NCBI RefSeq assembly: GCF_000155975.1 | Contig: NZ_GG730299.1 | Coordinates: forward strand, 2,660,489-2,724,488 | Length of the DNA: 64,000 nucleotides | Reading direction: 5' to 3' | Source of the DNA: Citrobacter youngae ATCC 29220 | Lineage (GTDB): Bacteria; Pseudomonadota; Gammaproteobacteria; Enterobacterales; Enterobacteriaceae | Part shown: in pieces, positions 36,839 through 47,146 of the stretch | Layout of the letters: each line of letters opens with the position of its first letter | Position numbering within the stretch: position 1 is the stretch's first letter | Notes under the pieces: generated by a model | What the model was told of the DNA's origin: nothing | The model's input: the letters and a program-made list of their open reading frames with translations, nothing else | Database searches by the model: none | Translations under genes and position numbers: made by a program

Positions 36839-38692
36839 ATGGAATTCGAAGAGCGCTATTACAGGCAGGAACTGAATTACCTTCGGCAGTTAAGCAAACA
36901 GCTGGCGACCGAAAAACCTCATCTGGCCCGGTTTCTGGCTGAAAAAGGAGCCGACCCGGATATTGAGCGCCTGCTGGAAGGCGTGGCCTTTCTGACCGGC
37001 AATCTGCGCCAGAAAATTGAGGATGAGTTTCCTGAGCTGACACACGGCTTGATCAAAATGCTGTGGCCCAATTATTTGCGTCCGGTGCCGTCTATGACGC
37101 TGATTGAATACAGTCCGGATATGGACAAAACCTCCGTGCCGATACGCATCCCCCGTAACGAACAGTTCACAACAGGTGCTAAAGGGACTCAGGGAAATCA
37201 AGTATTATCTGCATATTCCGACAATGATCACGATGCAGCTCCGCCCTGTACTTTCACTCTCTGCCGGGATATCTGGCTGTTGCCCGTGCAACTGGATCAG
37301 GTTGAGGATCGCAGTACGCCCCGCCATGGCATCATTGATATTACATTTGCCGTAGCACCGGGTACAGATTTCACCACTCTTGATCTGAACAGGCTGCGAT
37401 TCTGGCTGGGCAACGATGATAACTATACCCGCTACCAGCTTTATCTGTGGTTTTGCGAATATTTACAGGGTGCAGAGTTGATTGCGGGTGAGCAGTCAAT
37501 CCCGATGCCTGAATTTATGCTGAAAGCTGTGGGATTTGAGCCAGAGGATGCCATGCTGCCCTGGCCCGGTAATGTCCACAGCGGCTACCGTATTCTCCAG
37601 GAATTTTTCTGCTACGCCGACAGTTTTCTCTTTTTCGATGCCTGTGGCTTTCCGGCGCTACCTGACAGGTTAACGGAGAACCGTTTCACTCTGCGACTAC
37701 GTTTTTCACGCCCCTTACCAGTGGATATCCAGTTATACCGCGGCTCCTTGCGTTTATACTGTGCGCCCGCCATTAATCTTTTTTTCCATCATGCCGAAGC
37801 GATTACGCTGGATCACCTGCGGGCCGATTATCCGCTAATACCCAGCCGCCACTATCCAGATCATTACGACGTTTTTTCGGTTAACAGTGTGGTGAGCCAG
37901 ACGCAGGATATATTCAGAAAAAAAGAGTTTGGACACCCCGTCACCACACCTTCGGTACGTCAATGGCCTGCCTTTGAAAGCTTTAGCCACCAGATGGAAT
38001 ACAGCCGTAAACGGGAAGTGGTCTACTGGCAGCACCGGACAAAGACCTCGCTGTTTCACCGGGGCTTTGATCATACCCTGGCTTTTATTCATGCCGATGG
38101 CAGCCATCCGGATGCCTCACTGATTAATAATGAAGTGGTCTCGGTGTCGCTGACCTGTACCAACCGTGAGTTGCCGATACATATCCTGCCTGGAGACGTC
38201 ACAGGAACAACAGGTAAAAACGCAGCAGTGGCGTCATTTCGCAATATTACCCGACCCACGCAGCCACTCTGGCCGGTCATAGACGGCAGCCTGCACTGGT
38301 CCCTACTGTCCGCCATGAACCTGAATTATCTGTCACTGCTGGATGCTGATGCGCTCAAACAGGTCATAGCCAATTTTGATCGCCACGCCATTCATCATCC
38401 GCAGATGGCTCGTCTGTCACAGCAGAAGCTGGATGCCATTGAACGGCTGGAAACCAGACCTATTGATCGCCTGTTTACCGGGATACCGGTACGTGGTTTG
38501 GCTTCCACCCTGAATATCCATCCGGGGGCATTTGTCTGTGAAGGAGAGATGTACCTGCTGGGTGCTGTTTTGTCACACTTTCTGTCGCTGTACGCCAGCG
38601 TCAATTCGTTCCACATGCTGACCGTTGTTAACACGGAAAGCCAGGAGTCATGGAAATGGGCGGAAAGAACCGGGCAACACCCGCTCATATGA
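36839..38692 (+). CDS. tssF: TssF (VasA), baseplate wedge protein
   Basis: 617-residue baseplate component that forms the TssFG wedge around VgrG. The N-terminus FEERYYRQELNYLRQLSKQL and HLARFLAEKGADPDIERLLEG are diagnostic for the family, as is LTHGLIKMLWPNYLRPVPS. I start at 36839, five bases after the tssE stop; an upstream in-frame ATG lies inside tssE. The 3' end overlaps the beginning of tssG. Confidence 0.95.
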   Translation: MEFEERYYRQELNYLRQLSKQLATEKPHLARFLAEKGADPDIERLLEGVAFLTGNLRQKIEDEFPELTHGLIKMLWPNYLRPVPSMTLIEYSPDMDKTSVPIRIPRNEQFTTGAKGTQGNQVLSAYSDNDHDAAPPCTFTLCRDIWLLPVQLDQVEDRSTPRHGIIDITFAVAPGTDFTTLDLNRLRFWLGNDDNYTRYQLYLWFCEYLQGAELIAGEQSIPMPEFMLKAVGFEPEDAMLPWPGNVHSGYRILQEFFCYADSFLFFDACGFPALPDRLTENRFTLRLRFSRPLPVDIQLYRGSLRLYCAPAINLFFHHAEAITLDHLRADYPLIPSRHYPDHYDVFSVNSVVSQTQDIFRKKEFGHPVTTPSVRQWPAFESFSHQMEYSRKREVVYWQHRTKTSLFHRGFDHTLAFIHADGSHPDASLINNEVVSVSLTCTNRELPIHILPGDVTGTTGKNAAVASFRNITRPTQPLWPVIDGSLHWSLLSAMNLNYLSLLDADALKQVIANFDRHAIHHPQMARLSQQKLDAIERLETRPIDRLFTGIPVRGLASTLNIHPGAFVCEGEMYLLGAVLSHFLSLYASVNSFHMLTVVNTESQESWKWAERTGQHPLI

Positions 38693-39744
38693 ATCCGGAC
38701 GATACTCCGGTACAGGATGAACAAAACACGTTGCGGGAGAGTTTTCTTCAGAACGCCTGTGCCTGTAATTTTTTTGCCCTCTCCGAGCTACTGCACCGCC
38801 TGGCATCCGGGGACAACGAAACGCCGGAGCTATCCCTGAATACCCCTCCGACACAGGAAACCATTCGTTTTCAGGCGGACGCTAGCCTGGGATTTCCGGT
38901 AAGCGATATCAGCGCGCTGAAGCAGGAGACTTCCGGGCTGTTCCGGGTGACCACCACCTTTATGGGACTACAGGGTAGCCAGTCCCCCCTGCCCGGTTAT
39001 TACCTTGATCACCTGGCCTGGAAATCCGTACACGAGCAAAGTCCGGTCGGTGATTTTCTGGATATGTTCAGCCATCGCCTGACGCAGTTTGTCTGGCATA
39101 TCTGGCGTAAGTACCGCTACCACGTCAGTTTCCGTAACGGTGGCATGGATACGTTCTCGCAGCGGATGTATTCCCTGGTGGGGCTGGGCCACCAGCAGCT
39201 TCGCGATCGACTGGCAATTAGTCACAGCAAAATGTTGGCCTATGCCGGAATACTGGCGAACCCGGGACGCTCGCCGGAGATCGTCTGCTCGCTGGTCGCC
39301 CACTGTTTCGATTTAAATTTATCTGATGTGACGCTGCAAAACTGGCAGCGACGGATGGTGGAAATAGAGCCGGATCAGCAGAACAGTCTCGGATGTTACA
39401 CGATTAAAAATGGCGAAAAACTGGCCTGTCGATCGGTACTGGGCAATTTTGTCCTGGGGACGAGTGTTCCCGATCTCAGCGGTAAATTTCAGTTAAGCAT
39501 TAACAACCTGAGTCGTAAGCAGTTTCTCTCGTTCCTGCCGTCAGGAGAAAACTTTCTGCCACTGGCGATGTTTGTCTCCTTCGTCCTGCGCGATCAGCTT
39601 GCCTGGGATTTGCACCTGGGACTGGCGCCGGAACAGGTGAGCACCATGCGGCTGGGCGACAATAAGAGCGCACTGCTGGGCTGGACGTCATTTCTCGGCG
39701 ATCCGGGAGAACATCCCTCAGTCACCATCCGGGTCAGGGAATAA
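38650..39744 (+). CDS. tssG: TssG (VasB), baseplate wedge protein
   Basis: 364-residue baseplate protein and partner of TssF. Diagnostic segments are FFALSELLHRLA near the N-terminus, TTFMGLQGSQSPLPGYYLDHLA, and FSHRLTQFVWHIWRKYRYHV. Three starts compete: 38650, 38656 (best distance from AGGAG at 38643-38647) and 38689, which forms an ATGA overlap with the tssF stop. The choice changes only the first 13 residues. Confidence 0.93.
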   Translation: MEMGGKNRATPAHMNPDDTPVQDEQNTLRESFLQNACACNFFALSELLHRLASGDNETPELSLNTPPTQETIRFQADASLGFPVSDISALKQETSGLFRVTTTFMGLQGSQSPLPGYYLDHLAWKSVHEQSPVGDFLDMFSHRLTQFVWHIWRKYRYHVSFRNGGMDTFSQRMYSLVGLGHQQLRDRLAISHSKMLAYAGILANPGRSPEIVCSLVAHCFDLNLSDVTLQNWQRRMVEIEPDQQNSLGCYTIKNGEKLACRSVLGNFVLGTSVPDLSGKFQLSINNLSRKQFLSFLPSGENFLPLAMFVSFVLRDQLAWDLHLGLAPEQVSTMRLGDNKSALLGWTSFLGDPGEHPSVTIRVRE

Positions 39745-39768
39745 AATATAACCATTATGGAGCATGAT

Positions 39769-41058
39769 ATGGCGGAAGGAAAAGCGCGGCAACAGACGCT
39801 TTCACTGCATGTTGTTAACGGCAGTGAACTGGAAAGCGGGCGCGCGGCACGGTGTCTGTTCACACAGGGCGGGGATGTGGGCCACAGTAGTGAGTGCCAC
39901 TGGCCGGTTCAGGACAGGCATCAGGATATTCCAGCGAAAGCGTTCACCATCAGTATGCATGATGGCGCATTCTGCCTGCATCCGCTGGCCGCACCACTAT
40001 GGCTGAACCAGGCCAAAGTCACGGTAGCCTCAGAGCTAGTGCAGTTACGCCAGGGCGATGAGATCCAGACGGGACATTTGATACTCCAGGTTTATCTGAA
40101 CCAGGGCGGGATGCGTCATTACGACGAAGAAATGGCCTCCCCCGAAACCATTGTTTCCAACCACGACATTCTGTCAGACACGCTGCTGTCCACTGAAGGC
40201 GCGCCGGAATATCCAGGGATACAGTCCCGCCACCAGCTTGCAGATACCGTTGTTAATGGCTTTTCCACCGATCCGTTGCTGGCGCTGCAAACCGAAAGTC
40301 TGACCACGAGGGGCGATCCTCTTGCGGCGATCGCGCCAGTCCGACCATCCGCCCCATTGTCCGATCCGGTCACGCATGGCGGGATCAACACACCGTTTAT
40401 GGATCTGCCGTCAATGTATACCGATCCGCAGGACGGCGATGATGACGCGATTTCACCGACAAACGCAGCACAGCGCCATCTCGCCGTCACCCCGTTGCTG
40501 CGCGGGCTGGGTGGAACGCTTGCTGTACATAATACGGCGGATGCCGATGATTTTCTGGAAGAAGCGGGAAGGACATTACAGGCGACAGTTAAAGGACTGC
40601 TTGAACTACAACAGCACCGCAACAGCCTGTCTGACAAACATCTGCGCCCGCTGGAAGATAATCCGCTACGCCTGAATATGGACTACGCCACCGCGCTGGA
40701 CGTGCTGTTTGCCGAAGGAAAAAGCCCGGTTCATCTCGCCGCACCTGCCGCCGTCAGCGAGAGCCTGCGCAATATCCGCTATCACGAAGAAGCCAACCGA
40801 GCCGCCATTGTGGAATCGCTGCGCGTACTGCTGGACGCCTTTTCGCCGCAAAGCCTGATGCGCCGTTTTGTGCAATACCGCCGCAGCCATGAACTGCGTA
40901 AGCCGCTGGATGATGCCGGAGCCTGGCAGATGTACTGCGATTATTACGATGAGCTGGCCTCCAGCCGCCAGCAGGGTTTTGAGATGTTGTTTAACGAAGT
41001 GTATGCCCAGGTCTATGACCGGGTACTTCGTGAAAAACAGCGGGAGCCGGAAGCATGA
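39769..41058 (+). CDS. tagH: TagH (VasC), FHA-domain T6SS protein
   Basis: 429-residue T6SS accessory protein. The first 120 residues have the outline of a forkhead-associated domain (GHSSECHWPVQD, then FTISMHDGAFCLHPL), though the usual GR...SRxH phosphothreonine-binding residues are poorly kept. The C-terminal part (FLEEAGRTLQATVKGLLELQ onward) is the conserved TagH domain. The start at 39769 is set by GGAG with a six-base spacer; an ATG at 39757 is less likely. It overlaps the tssJ start by four bases. The role in V. cholerae is to support assembly; no kinase gene (PpkA) is seen here. Confidence 0.9.
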   Translation: MAEGKARQQTLSLHVVNGSELESGRAARCLFTQGGDVGHSSECHWPVQDRHQDIPAKAFTISMHDGAFCLHPLAAPLWLNQAKVTVASELVQLRQGDEIQTGHLILQVYLNQGGMRHYDEEMASPETIVSNHDILSDTLLSTEGAPEYPGIQSRHQLADTVVNGFSTDPLLALQTESLTTRGDPLAAIAPVRPSAPLSDPVTHGGINTPFMDLPSMYTDPQDGDDDAISPTNAAQRHLAVTPLLRGLGGTLAVHNTADADDFLEEAGRTLQATVKGLLELQQHRNSLSDKHLRPLEDNPLRLNMDYATALDVLFAEGKSPVHLAAPAAVSESLRNIRYHEEANRAAIVESLRVLLDAFSPQSLMRRFVQYRRSHELRKPLDDAGAWQMYCDYYDELASSRQQGFEMLFNEVYAQVYDRVLREKQREPEA

Positions 41059-41588
41059 CCAGGCGTTTTTGCCGTGCCTGGATGGCAGTGGCATTGCTCA
41101 CCGTCTCTTTAAGCGGCTGTGAAACGGCAAAAAAAATCGGACAGGTCATCCAAAACCCGGATATTCAGGTCGGCAAACTGGCTGATCAGCCGTCACAAAT
41201 AACGATTACGTTGCTGACCGAGCCGGATGCCAACATCAATGCGGACGGTGAAGCTGCGGCAGTGGATGTGCAACTGGTTTACCTGAGTGATGATTCGAAA
41301 TTGCAGGCTGCGGATTATGACCAACTCGCCAGCACACCGTTACCGGATGCGCTGGGGAAGAACTATATCGATCACCAGGATTTCAGCCTGCTGCCTGACA
41401 CAATAAAAACCCTGCCACTAGTGAAGATGGATGAGAAGACGCAGTTTATCGGCGTGATTGCCTACTTCTCCGACGACCAGACTACGCAATGGAAGCAAAT
41501 CGAACCGGTGGAAGGAACAGGACACAACTACCGCCTGCTGGTGCATATTCGGCAAAGCAGTATTGAAATGAAAAAAGAGGATGACTAA
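41055..41588 (+). CDS. tssJ: TssJ (VasD), outer-membrane lipoprotein
   Basis: 177-residue lipoprotein of the T6SS membrane complex. The lipobox LSLSGC places the lipidated cysteine at residue 22. The rest is a transthyretin-like beta sandwich that binds the C-terminal part of TssM, with ITITLLTEPDANIN and DVQLVYLSD as family segments. It overlaps the tagH stop by ATGA and is followed two bases later by tssK. Confidence 0.93.
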   Translation: MTRRFCRAWMAVALLTVSLSGCETAKKIGQVIQNPDIQVGKLADQPSQITITLLTEPDANINADGEAAAVDVQLVYLSDDSKLQAADYDQLASTPLPDALGKNYIDHQDFSLLPDTIKTLPLVKMDEKTQFIGVIAYFSDDQTTQWKQIEPVEGTGHNYRLLVHIRQSSIEMKKEDD

Positions 41589-41590
41589 CG

Positions 41591-42922
41591 ATGGCAACCA
41601 CGCGAAACAAGGTGATATGGCGGGAAGGTACGCTGATGCGTCCGCACCATCTTCAGCAGCAGCAACGTTATAATGATTATGTGAATAATCTGCGTTTCCG
41701 GGCCGTTCATGATTTATCCTGGGGATTTACGGAGTTGTCCATCAACAACGAGTTGCTGGCGCAGGGTAAAATTATGCTCGACAGCGCGTCAGGCACGCTG
41801 CCGGATGGCACGGTGTTCTCCCTTCCTGATCAGGATGCGCTACCCGATCCGCTGCATCCCGACAATTTTCCCGATGAAGAGAGCCGTAATGTCTATCTGG
41901 CCTTACCCGTCGCCAGCGATGTGAGAGGCGAAATCAGTTATGGGCAACAGATCGGGCGTTACCGGCTAAACAATGCCGATGTCCGGGATCTGCATTCAGA
42001 GAATGGTGACGCGCGAGCACTTACGCTGGGCCAGTTAACCCCACGCATTATGAGCGGGGCAGACGATATGAGTGCATATGTCACGCTGCCGTTGTGTCGT
42101 ATCAAAGACAGACGTGCAGACGGCTCTCTAATGCTGGATGACAGTTTTATCCCCTCCTGTCAGAACATCCATGTTAGCGCACGGCTGCGTGAATTTCTCC
42201 GCGAAGTACAGGAAGCGATCGGCGGTCGGGCCAATGACCTGGCTAACCGCATTGGTTCTCCAGCGCAAAGTGGTATTGCCGATGTGGCGGAATTTATGAT
42301 GCTGCAGTTGCTCAATCGTAACCAGACCCGGTTCACCCACCGCGCCCGCAGACCGCAACTCCATCCGGAAGATTTTTATCTCGATCTTGCCGGGCTGCTG
42401 GGCGAACTCATGACATTTACCGAGCCGTCCCGCCTGCCTTGCCCGCTTGATGTCTACGATCACCGCAACCTGACGGACACATTCAAAACGCTGTTGCCGG
42501 AAGTGAAACGGGCATTACATACCGTCCTGTCGCCCAGGGCGGTTAACCTGCCGCTGCATCTGCGTGATGGCATCTGGCAGGCTGACGTACATGACTCAGC
42601 GCTATTACAGTCGGCCACTTTCGTGCTGGCGGTGGCAGCGAAAATGGAGACCCTGCAACTCCAGCGTCAGTTTATCCAGCAGTCAAAAATTTCCTCACCG
42701 GAAAAAATTCGCAATATGGTCAGCGTACAGATCCCCGGTATCCCACTGCATACGCTGATGGTGGCTCCCCGTCAGCTTCCGTACCATGCCGGTTTCAGCT
42801 ATTTCGAACTGGACAAGAGCAGTGCAGCCTGGGCAGATGTGGCGGCCACAGGTGCCGTCGCCCTGCATGTATCCGGCTCGTTCCCGGACCTTAATATGCA
42901 GCTGTGGGCCATAAGAGGATAA
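41591..42922 (+). CDS. tssK: TssK (VasE), baseplate-membrane connector
   Basis: 443-residue protein that links the baseplate to TssL and TssM. The N-terminus KVIWREGTLMRPHHLQQQQR is diagnostic. Further conserved parts are DLAGLLGELMTF and the C-terminal QIPGIPLHTL and YFELDKSS. It lies between tssJ and tssL with gaps of two and four bases. No anomalies are seen. Confidence 0.96.
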   Translation: MATTRNKVIWREGTLMRPHHLQQQQRYNDYVNNLRFRAVHDLSWGFTELSINNELLAQGKIMLDSASGTLPDGTVFSLPDQDALPDPLHPDNFPDEESRNVYLALPVASDVRGEISYGQQIGRYRLNNADVRDLHSENGDARALTLGQLTPRIMSGADDMSAYVTLPLCRIKDRRADGSLMLDDSFIPSCQNIHVSARLREFLREVQEAIGGRANDLANRIGSPAQSGIADVAEFMMLQLLNRNQTRFTHRARRPQLHPEDFYLDLAGLLGELMTFTEPSRLPCPLDVYDHRNLTDTFKTLLPEVKRALHTVLSPRAVNLPLHLRDGIWQADVHDSALLQSATFVLAVAAKMETLQLQRQFIQQSKISSPEKIRNMVSVQIPGIPLHTLMVAPRQLPYHAGFSYFELDKSSAAWADVAATGAVALHVSGSFPDLNMQLWAIRG

Positions 42923-42926
42923 GGCG

Positions 42927-43691
42927 ATGGATGAACTATCACTGTCCCGGCCTCCTTTATCCGGATATGAAAGCGAAGGCCTCCGCCAGTACCAGCTTAC
43001 GCTTCGCGGCAACAGCCTGAACCCGATGATCGACGCCGCCACGCCGCTACTGGGGATGGTGATGCGTGTTGCAGGGATGAACAGCCATGCCATGCCTGAA
43101 CACCTGTTCACTCAGGTGGTGACGGATGTGCAGGCGGTGGAACTGCTGCTCCAGGAGCAGGGCTATGAGCCTGGCGTGATTATCTCGTTTCGTTACATCC
43201 TGTGTACCTTTATTGATGAAGCGGCGCTGGGTAATGGCTGGTCCAACAAGAACGAATGGATCAAACAGTCGTTACTGGTGCATTTCCACAATGAAGCCTG
43301 GGGTGGTGAAAAGGTCTTTATTCTGCTGGAGCGCCTGATGCGCGAGCCAAAACGCTACCAGGATCTGCTGGAGTTTTTGTATATCTGCTTTTCGCTGGGT
43401 TTTCGCGGGCGTTATAAGGTCGCGACTCAGGATCAGGGGGAGTTTGAGCAGATATACCGCCGCCTGTATCACGTCCTGCATAAACTGCGCGGCGATGCGC
43501 CCTTTCCACTGCTGCACCAGGATAAAAAAATCCAGGGCGGACGCTACCAGCTCATTAAACGGCTGACCATACGCCATGTTCTGTCCGGCGGCATCATCGT
43601 ACTGGCGCTGTTTTATCTGTTCTATCTGCTGCGTCTGGACGGTCAGACGCAGGACATTCTTCATCAGTTAAACCGGCTGCTCGCCAGGTAA
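42927..43691 (+). CDS. tssL: TssL (VasF/DotU), inner-membrane protein
   Basis: 254-residue DotU-family protein: a cytoplasmic helical domain (FRYILCTFIDEAALGNGW, FFILLERL-like segment and FLYICFSLGFRGRYK) and one membrane helix near the C-terminus (about 217-237). It has no OmpA-like peptidoglycan-binding extension, so anchoring to the wall must come from other proteins. Together with TssM and TssJ it forms the trans-envelope complex. Confidence 0.95.
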   Translation: MDELSLSRPPLSGYESEGLRQYQLTLRGNSLNPMIDAATPLLGMVMRVAGMNSHAMPEHLFTQVVTDVQAVELLLQEQGYEPGVIISFRYILCTFIDEAALGNGWSNKNEWIKQSLLVHFHNEAWGGEKVFILLERLMREPKRYQDLLEFLYICFSLGFRGRYKVATQDQGEFEQIYRRLYHVLHKLRGDAPFPLLHQDKKIQGGRYQLIKRLTIRHVLSGGIIVLALFYLFYLLRLDGQTQDILHQLNRLLAR

Positions 43692-43699
43692 GGACACAT

Positions 43700-46420
43700 A
43701 TGATCCAGATTGATTTGGCCACACTGGTAAAACGGCTTAACCCCTTTGCTAAACAGGCCCTAGAAGCCGCAGCCTCGGAGTGTATGAACCAGCAGGCGGC
43801 GGAAATCACTGTCAGCCACGTACTAATCCAGATGCTGGCTATCCTTCGTAGCGATTTACGGGTAATTACTGAACGCGCCGGGATCAGCACCGATGACTTG
43901 CGCCAGGCGCTGACAGTGGAAAATTACGCCACAACCCGTTCAGTGGACAGCTATCCGTCGTTTTCCCCCATGCTGGTTGAATGGTTGAAAGAGGCCTGGC
44001 TGCTGGCGTCTGCTGAAATGCAGCAGACGGAGCTACGCGGCGGCATCCTGCTACTCGCCCTGCTCCACTCGCCGCTGCGCTATGTGATGCCCACCGCCGC
44101 CCGGCTGCTCACCGCCATCAACCGCGACCAGCTACAGCAGGATTTTTCCGGATGGACGAAGGAGTCCGCCGAGTCGGTTATGCTAAGTGCGGACGGACAG
44201 GTCATCAGCGCAGCAACCGATACCGGCGACAGCCTGCTTACCCGTTATGCCAAAAACATGACTGCTGACGCCCGCAACGGCAAACTCGATCCGGTTTTGT
44301 GCCGCGATAATGAAATCGACCTGATGATCGATATTCTCTGCCGCCGCCGCAAGAATAATCCCGTGGTGGTGGGGGAAGCGGGCGTGGGCAAAAGCGCACT
44401 GATCGAAGGACTGGCGCTACGCATTGTCGCCGGTCAGGTGCCGGACAAGCTGCGCGACACCGATATTATGACACTGGATCTTGGCGCGCTACAGGCAGGT
44501 GCATCGGTGAAGGGCGAGTTTGAAAAACGCTTTAAGGGGCTGATGGCAGAAGTGAACCAGTCGCCGAAACCGATCATTCTGTTTATCGATGAGGCGCATA
44601 CCCTGATTGGCGCAGGTAACCAGCAGGGCGGACTGGATATCTCTAACCTGCTAAAACCTGCGCTGGCGCGCGGCGAGCTGAAAACCATCGCCGCCACCAC
44701 CTGGAGCGAATATAAAAAATACTTCGAGAAAGACGCCGCCCTATCGCGTCGTTTCCAACTTGTAAAGGTGAGTGAGCCGACGTCGGCGGAAGCCACCATT
44801 ATCCTGCGCGGCCTGTCAGCGGTGTATGAACAGTCCCACGGCGTGCTGATTGACGATGACGCGTTACAAGCGGCGGCGACGTTAAGCGAGCGCTACCTGT
44901 CAGGTCGCCAGTTGCCGGATAAGGCCATTGATGTGCTGGATACAGCCTGTGCGCGGGTAGCGATTAACCTTTCCTCTCCACCGAAGCAGATTTCCGCGCT
45001 GACCACCCTACGCCACCAGTGCGAAGCGGAGATCCGCCAGCTTGAGCGCGAGATCCGCATCGGTCTGCGGTCAGACACCTCACGGCTGACCGAAGTGCTT
45101 GTGCAGTATGACGAAACGCTGACTAAACTGGATGAACTGGAAGCAGCTTGGCACCAGCAACAGGCGCTGGTACAGGAAATTATTGCACTGCGTAAAGGGC
45201 TGCTGGATGAATCGGCCGCGACCGGAGAAGAAGATAACGCAGTGGCTGTAGATCAACCGATAGCTGGACAGCCAGAGCCTGAAATCCCGCCTGCCGCTCG
45301 CCTCGTGCAGCTAACCGCTGAACTGGAGACTCTGCACCACACGCAGCGACTGGTTTCCCCGCATGTTGATAAAAAGCAAATCGCCGCCGTCATTGCCGAA
45401 TGGACCGGAGTGCCACTTAACCGGCTGTCGCAGAACGAAATGTCAGTTATCACCAATCTGCCGCAGTGGCTGGGCGACAGCATCAAGGGTCAGGAGCTGG
45501 CGATCAAACATCTGCACAAACATCTGCTTACCGCACGCGCCGATCTGCGCCGTCCGGGACGACCGCTCGGCGCGTTCCTGCTGGCCGGCCCCAGCGGTGT
45601 GGGCAAAACCGAAACCGTGCTGCAACTGGCTGAGCTGCTGTATGGCGGTCGTCAGTACCTCACCACCATCAATATGTCGGAGTTCCAGGAGAAGCACACC
45701 GTTTCACGCCTTATTGGTTCGCCGCCAGGCTATGTCGGCTACGGTGAGGGCGGCGTGCTGACCGAGGCCATCCGGCAGAAACCGTACTCCGTGGTACGAC
45801 TGGATGAAGTGGAAAAAGCCCACCCGGACGTGCTCAACCTGTTCTACCAGGCGTTTGATAAAGGTGAGATGGCTGATGGCGAAGGCCGCCTGATTGACTG
45901 TAAAAATATCGTCTTTTTCCTCACCTCAAACCTTGGCTATCAGGTGATTGTCGAACATGCGGATAGCCCAGAAACCATGCACGACGCACTGTACCCAGTG
46001 CTGGCAGATTTCTTCAAACCTGCGCTGCTGGCACGCATGGAAGTGGTGCCGTATCTACCTCTGTCGCGTGAAACGCTTTCCGTCATTATCGCCGGGAAGC
46101 TGGCGCGACTGGACAACGTGCTGCGTACCCGTTTTGGCGCGGAGGTGGTGATTGAACCGGAAGTGACCGACGAAATCATGCAGCGCGTCACCCGCGCCGA
46201 AAACGGCGCGCGAATGCTGGAATCTGTTATCGACGGCGAGATGCTGCCACCGCTCTCCCTGCTGCTATTACAGAAAATGGCGGCGAACACGGCGATTGCC
46301 CGCATCGTACTGGGCGTGACGGAGGGAGCGTTTACCGCTGACGTTGAAGATGCACCGGATGACAGCCTGTCAGATAACATGCATCCGGAACCGGAAACAG
46401 AGGATGAAACCGTTCTATGA
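43700..46420 (+). CDS. clpV: TssH (ClpV), sheath-recycling AAA+ ATPase
   Basis: 906-residue Clp-family ATPase that pulls apart contracted TssBC sheaths. It has an N-terminal double-Clp domain (to about 150) that reads the TssC N-terminus. The first AAA+ domain has Walker A GEAGVGKS (225-232) and Walker B FIDEAH (295-300). A coiled middle domain follows with an acidic, low-complexity insert around 505-535. The second Walker A is GPSGVGKT (630-637). It overlaps the start of vasI by four bases. In V. cholerae the activator gene vasH lies between these two; it is absent here. Confidence 0.97.
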   Translation: MIQIDLATLVKRLNPFAKQALEAAASECMNQQAAEITVSHVLIQMLAILRSDLRVITERAGISTDDLRQALTVENYATTRSVDSYPSFSPMLVEWLKEAWLLASAEMQQTELRGGILLLALLHSPLRYVMPTAARLLTAINRDQLQQDFSGWTKESAESVMLSADGQVISAATDTGDSLLTRYAKNMTADARNGKLDPVLCRDNEIDLMIDILCRRRKNNPVVVGEAGVGKSALIEGLALRIVAGQVPDKLRDTDIMTLDLGALQAGASVKGEFEKRFKGLMAEVNQSPKPIILFIDEAHTLIGAGNQQGGLDISNLLKPALARGELKTIAATTWSEYKKYFEKDAALSRRFQLVKVSEPTSAEATIILRGLSAVYEQSHGVLIDDDALQAAATLSERYLSGRQLPDKAIDVLDTACARVAINLSSPPKQISALTTLRHQCEAEIRQLEREIRIGLRSDTSRLTEVLVQYDETLTKLDELEAAWHQQQALVQEIIALRKGLLDESAATGEEDNAVAVDQPIAGQPEPEIPPAARLVQLTAELETLHHTQRLVSPHVDKKQIAAVIAEWTGVPLNRLSQNEMSVITNLPQWLGDSIKGQELAIKHLHKHLLTARADLRRPGRPLGAFLLAGPSGVGKTETVLQLAELLYGGRQYLTTINMSEFQEKHTVSRLIGSPPGYVGYGEGGVLTEAIRQKPYSVVRLDEVEKAHPDVLNLFYQAFDKGEMADGEGRLIDCKNIVFFLTSNLGYQVIVEHADSPETMHDALYPVLADFFKPALLARMEVVPYLPLSRETLSVIIAGKLARLDNVLRTRFGAEVVIEPEVTDEIMQRVTRAENGARMLESVIDGEMLPPLSLLLLQKMAANTAIARIVLGVTEGAFTADVEDAPDDSLSDNMHPEPETEDETVL

Positions 46421-47145
46421 GCAGAATGCAGACGCTCCTGATCATGATGCTGCTGCCGGGATTATTCCCCGGCGCAGCACGAGCGGAAACACCTGCAAAA
46501 CAGGCGGTTGCCGTACTACCGGGGATTGTGGTGCCGGAAACCAATACACAGGCAACGCTCAGTGCCATGGTGGCCTGTCGTCGGGAGCCTGCTGCGCTGG
46601 AGCGTCTTGACTGCTATGACCATATTCTGGCGCCGGAGCAACCCGGCTTTGATGGCGCGCTGGTAAAGGCTCGCTATGAAGGCGAGGCCTGGAAGCGAGC
46701 CTTCGCTCAGGAAAAACAGCGTCCGAACAACTCCACCACATTAATGATGACGCAGAACGGTGGAGAGCGACCAACGGTAATTATCACTACGCCCGCTATC
46801 GGCAACGTACCGCCGCGCCCAGTGCTGATGTTTAGTTGTGTGGACAATATCACCCGGATGCAGGTGGCGTTGACGCATACCATGACCCCCTCTGATATCA
46901 CAGTGACGCTAACAACGGATGTCAGACAGATTCAGTCGCGCTGGTTTATCCGCGAGAACGGTACGCTACTGGAATCCAGCCGGGGATTATCCGGCATTGA
47001 CGAAATCAAACAGCTTTTCGGCGCAAAGACCCTGACCATCGATACTGGTACGGAAAGTGCTGCCAGAAAACTGACATTTAATATTGACGGGCTGGCGAAA
47101 ACCATCGTGCCGCTACGTGACGCCTGCCACTGGGCGGGGGAATAA
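46417..47145 (+). CDS. vasI: VasI/TagO, periplasmic T6SS accessory protein
   Basis: 242-residue secreted protein with a signal peptide ending GAARA (about residue 23). The segments ACRREPAALERLDCYDHIL and AWKRAFAQE are typical of the VasI (TagO) family that accompanies V. cholerae-like T6SS clusters. Cysteines at either side of the first motif may form a disulfide. Its exact role is not settled; proposals centre on help with envelope assembly or export. The start overlaps the clpV stop (ATGA), and tssA begins one base after its stop. Confidence 0.88.
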   Translation: MSRMQTLLIMMLLPGLFPGAARAETPAKQAVAVLPGIVVPETNTQATLSAMVACRREPAALERLDCYDHILAPEQPGFDGALVKARYEGEAWKRAFAQEKQRPNNSTTLMMTQNGGERPTVIITTPAIGNVPPRPVLMFSCVDNITRMQVALTHTMTPSDITVTLTTDVRQIQSRWFIRENGTLLESSRGLSGIDEIKQLFGAKTLTIDTGTESAARKLTFNIDGLAKTIVPLRDACHWAGE

Positions 47146-47146
47146 T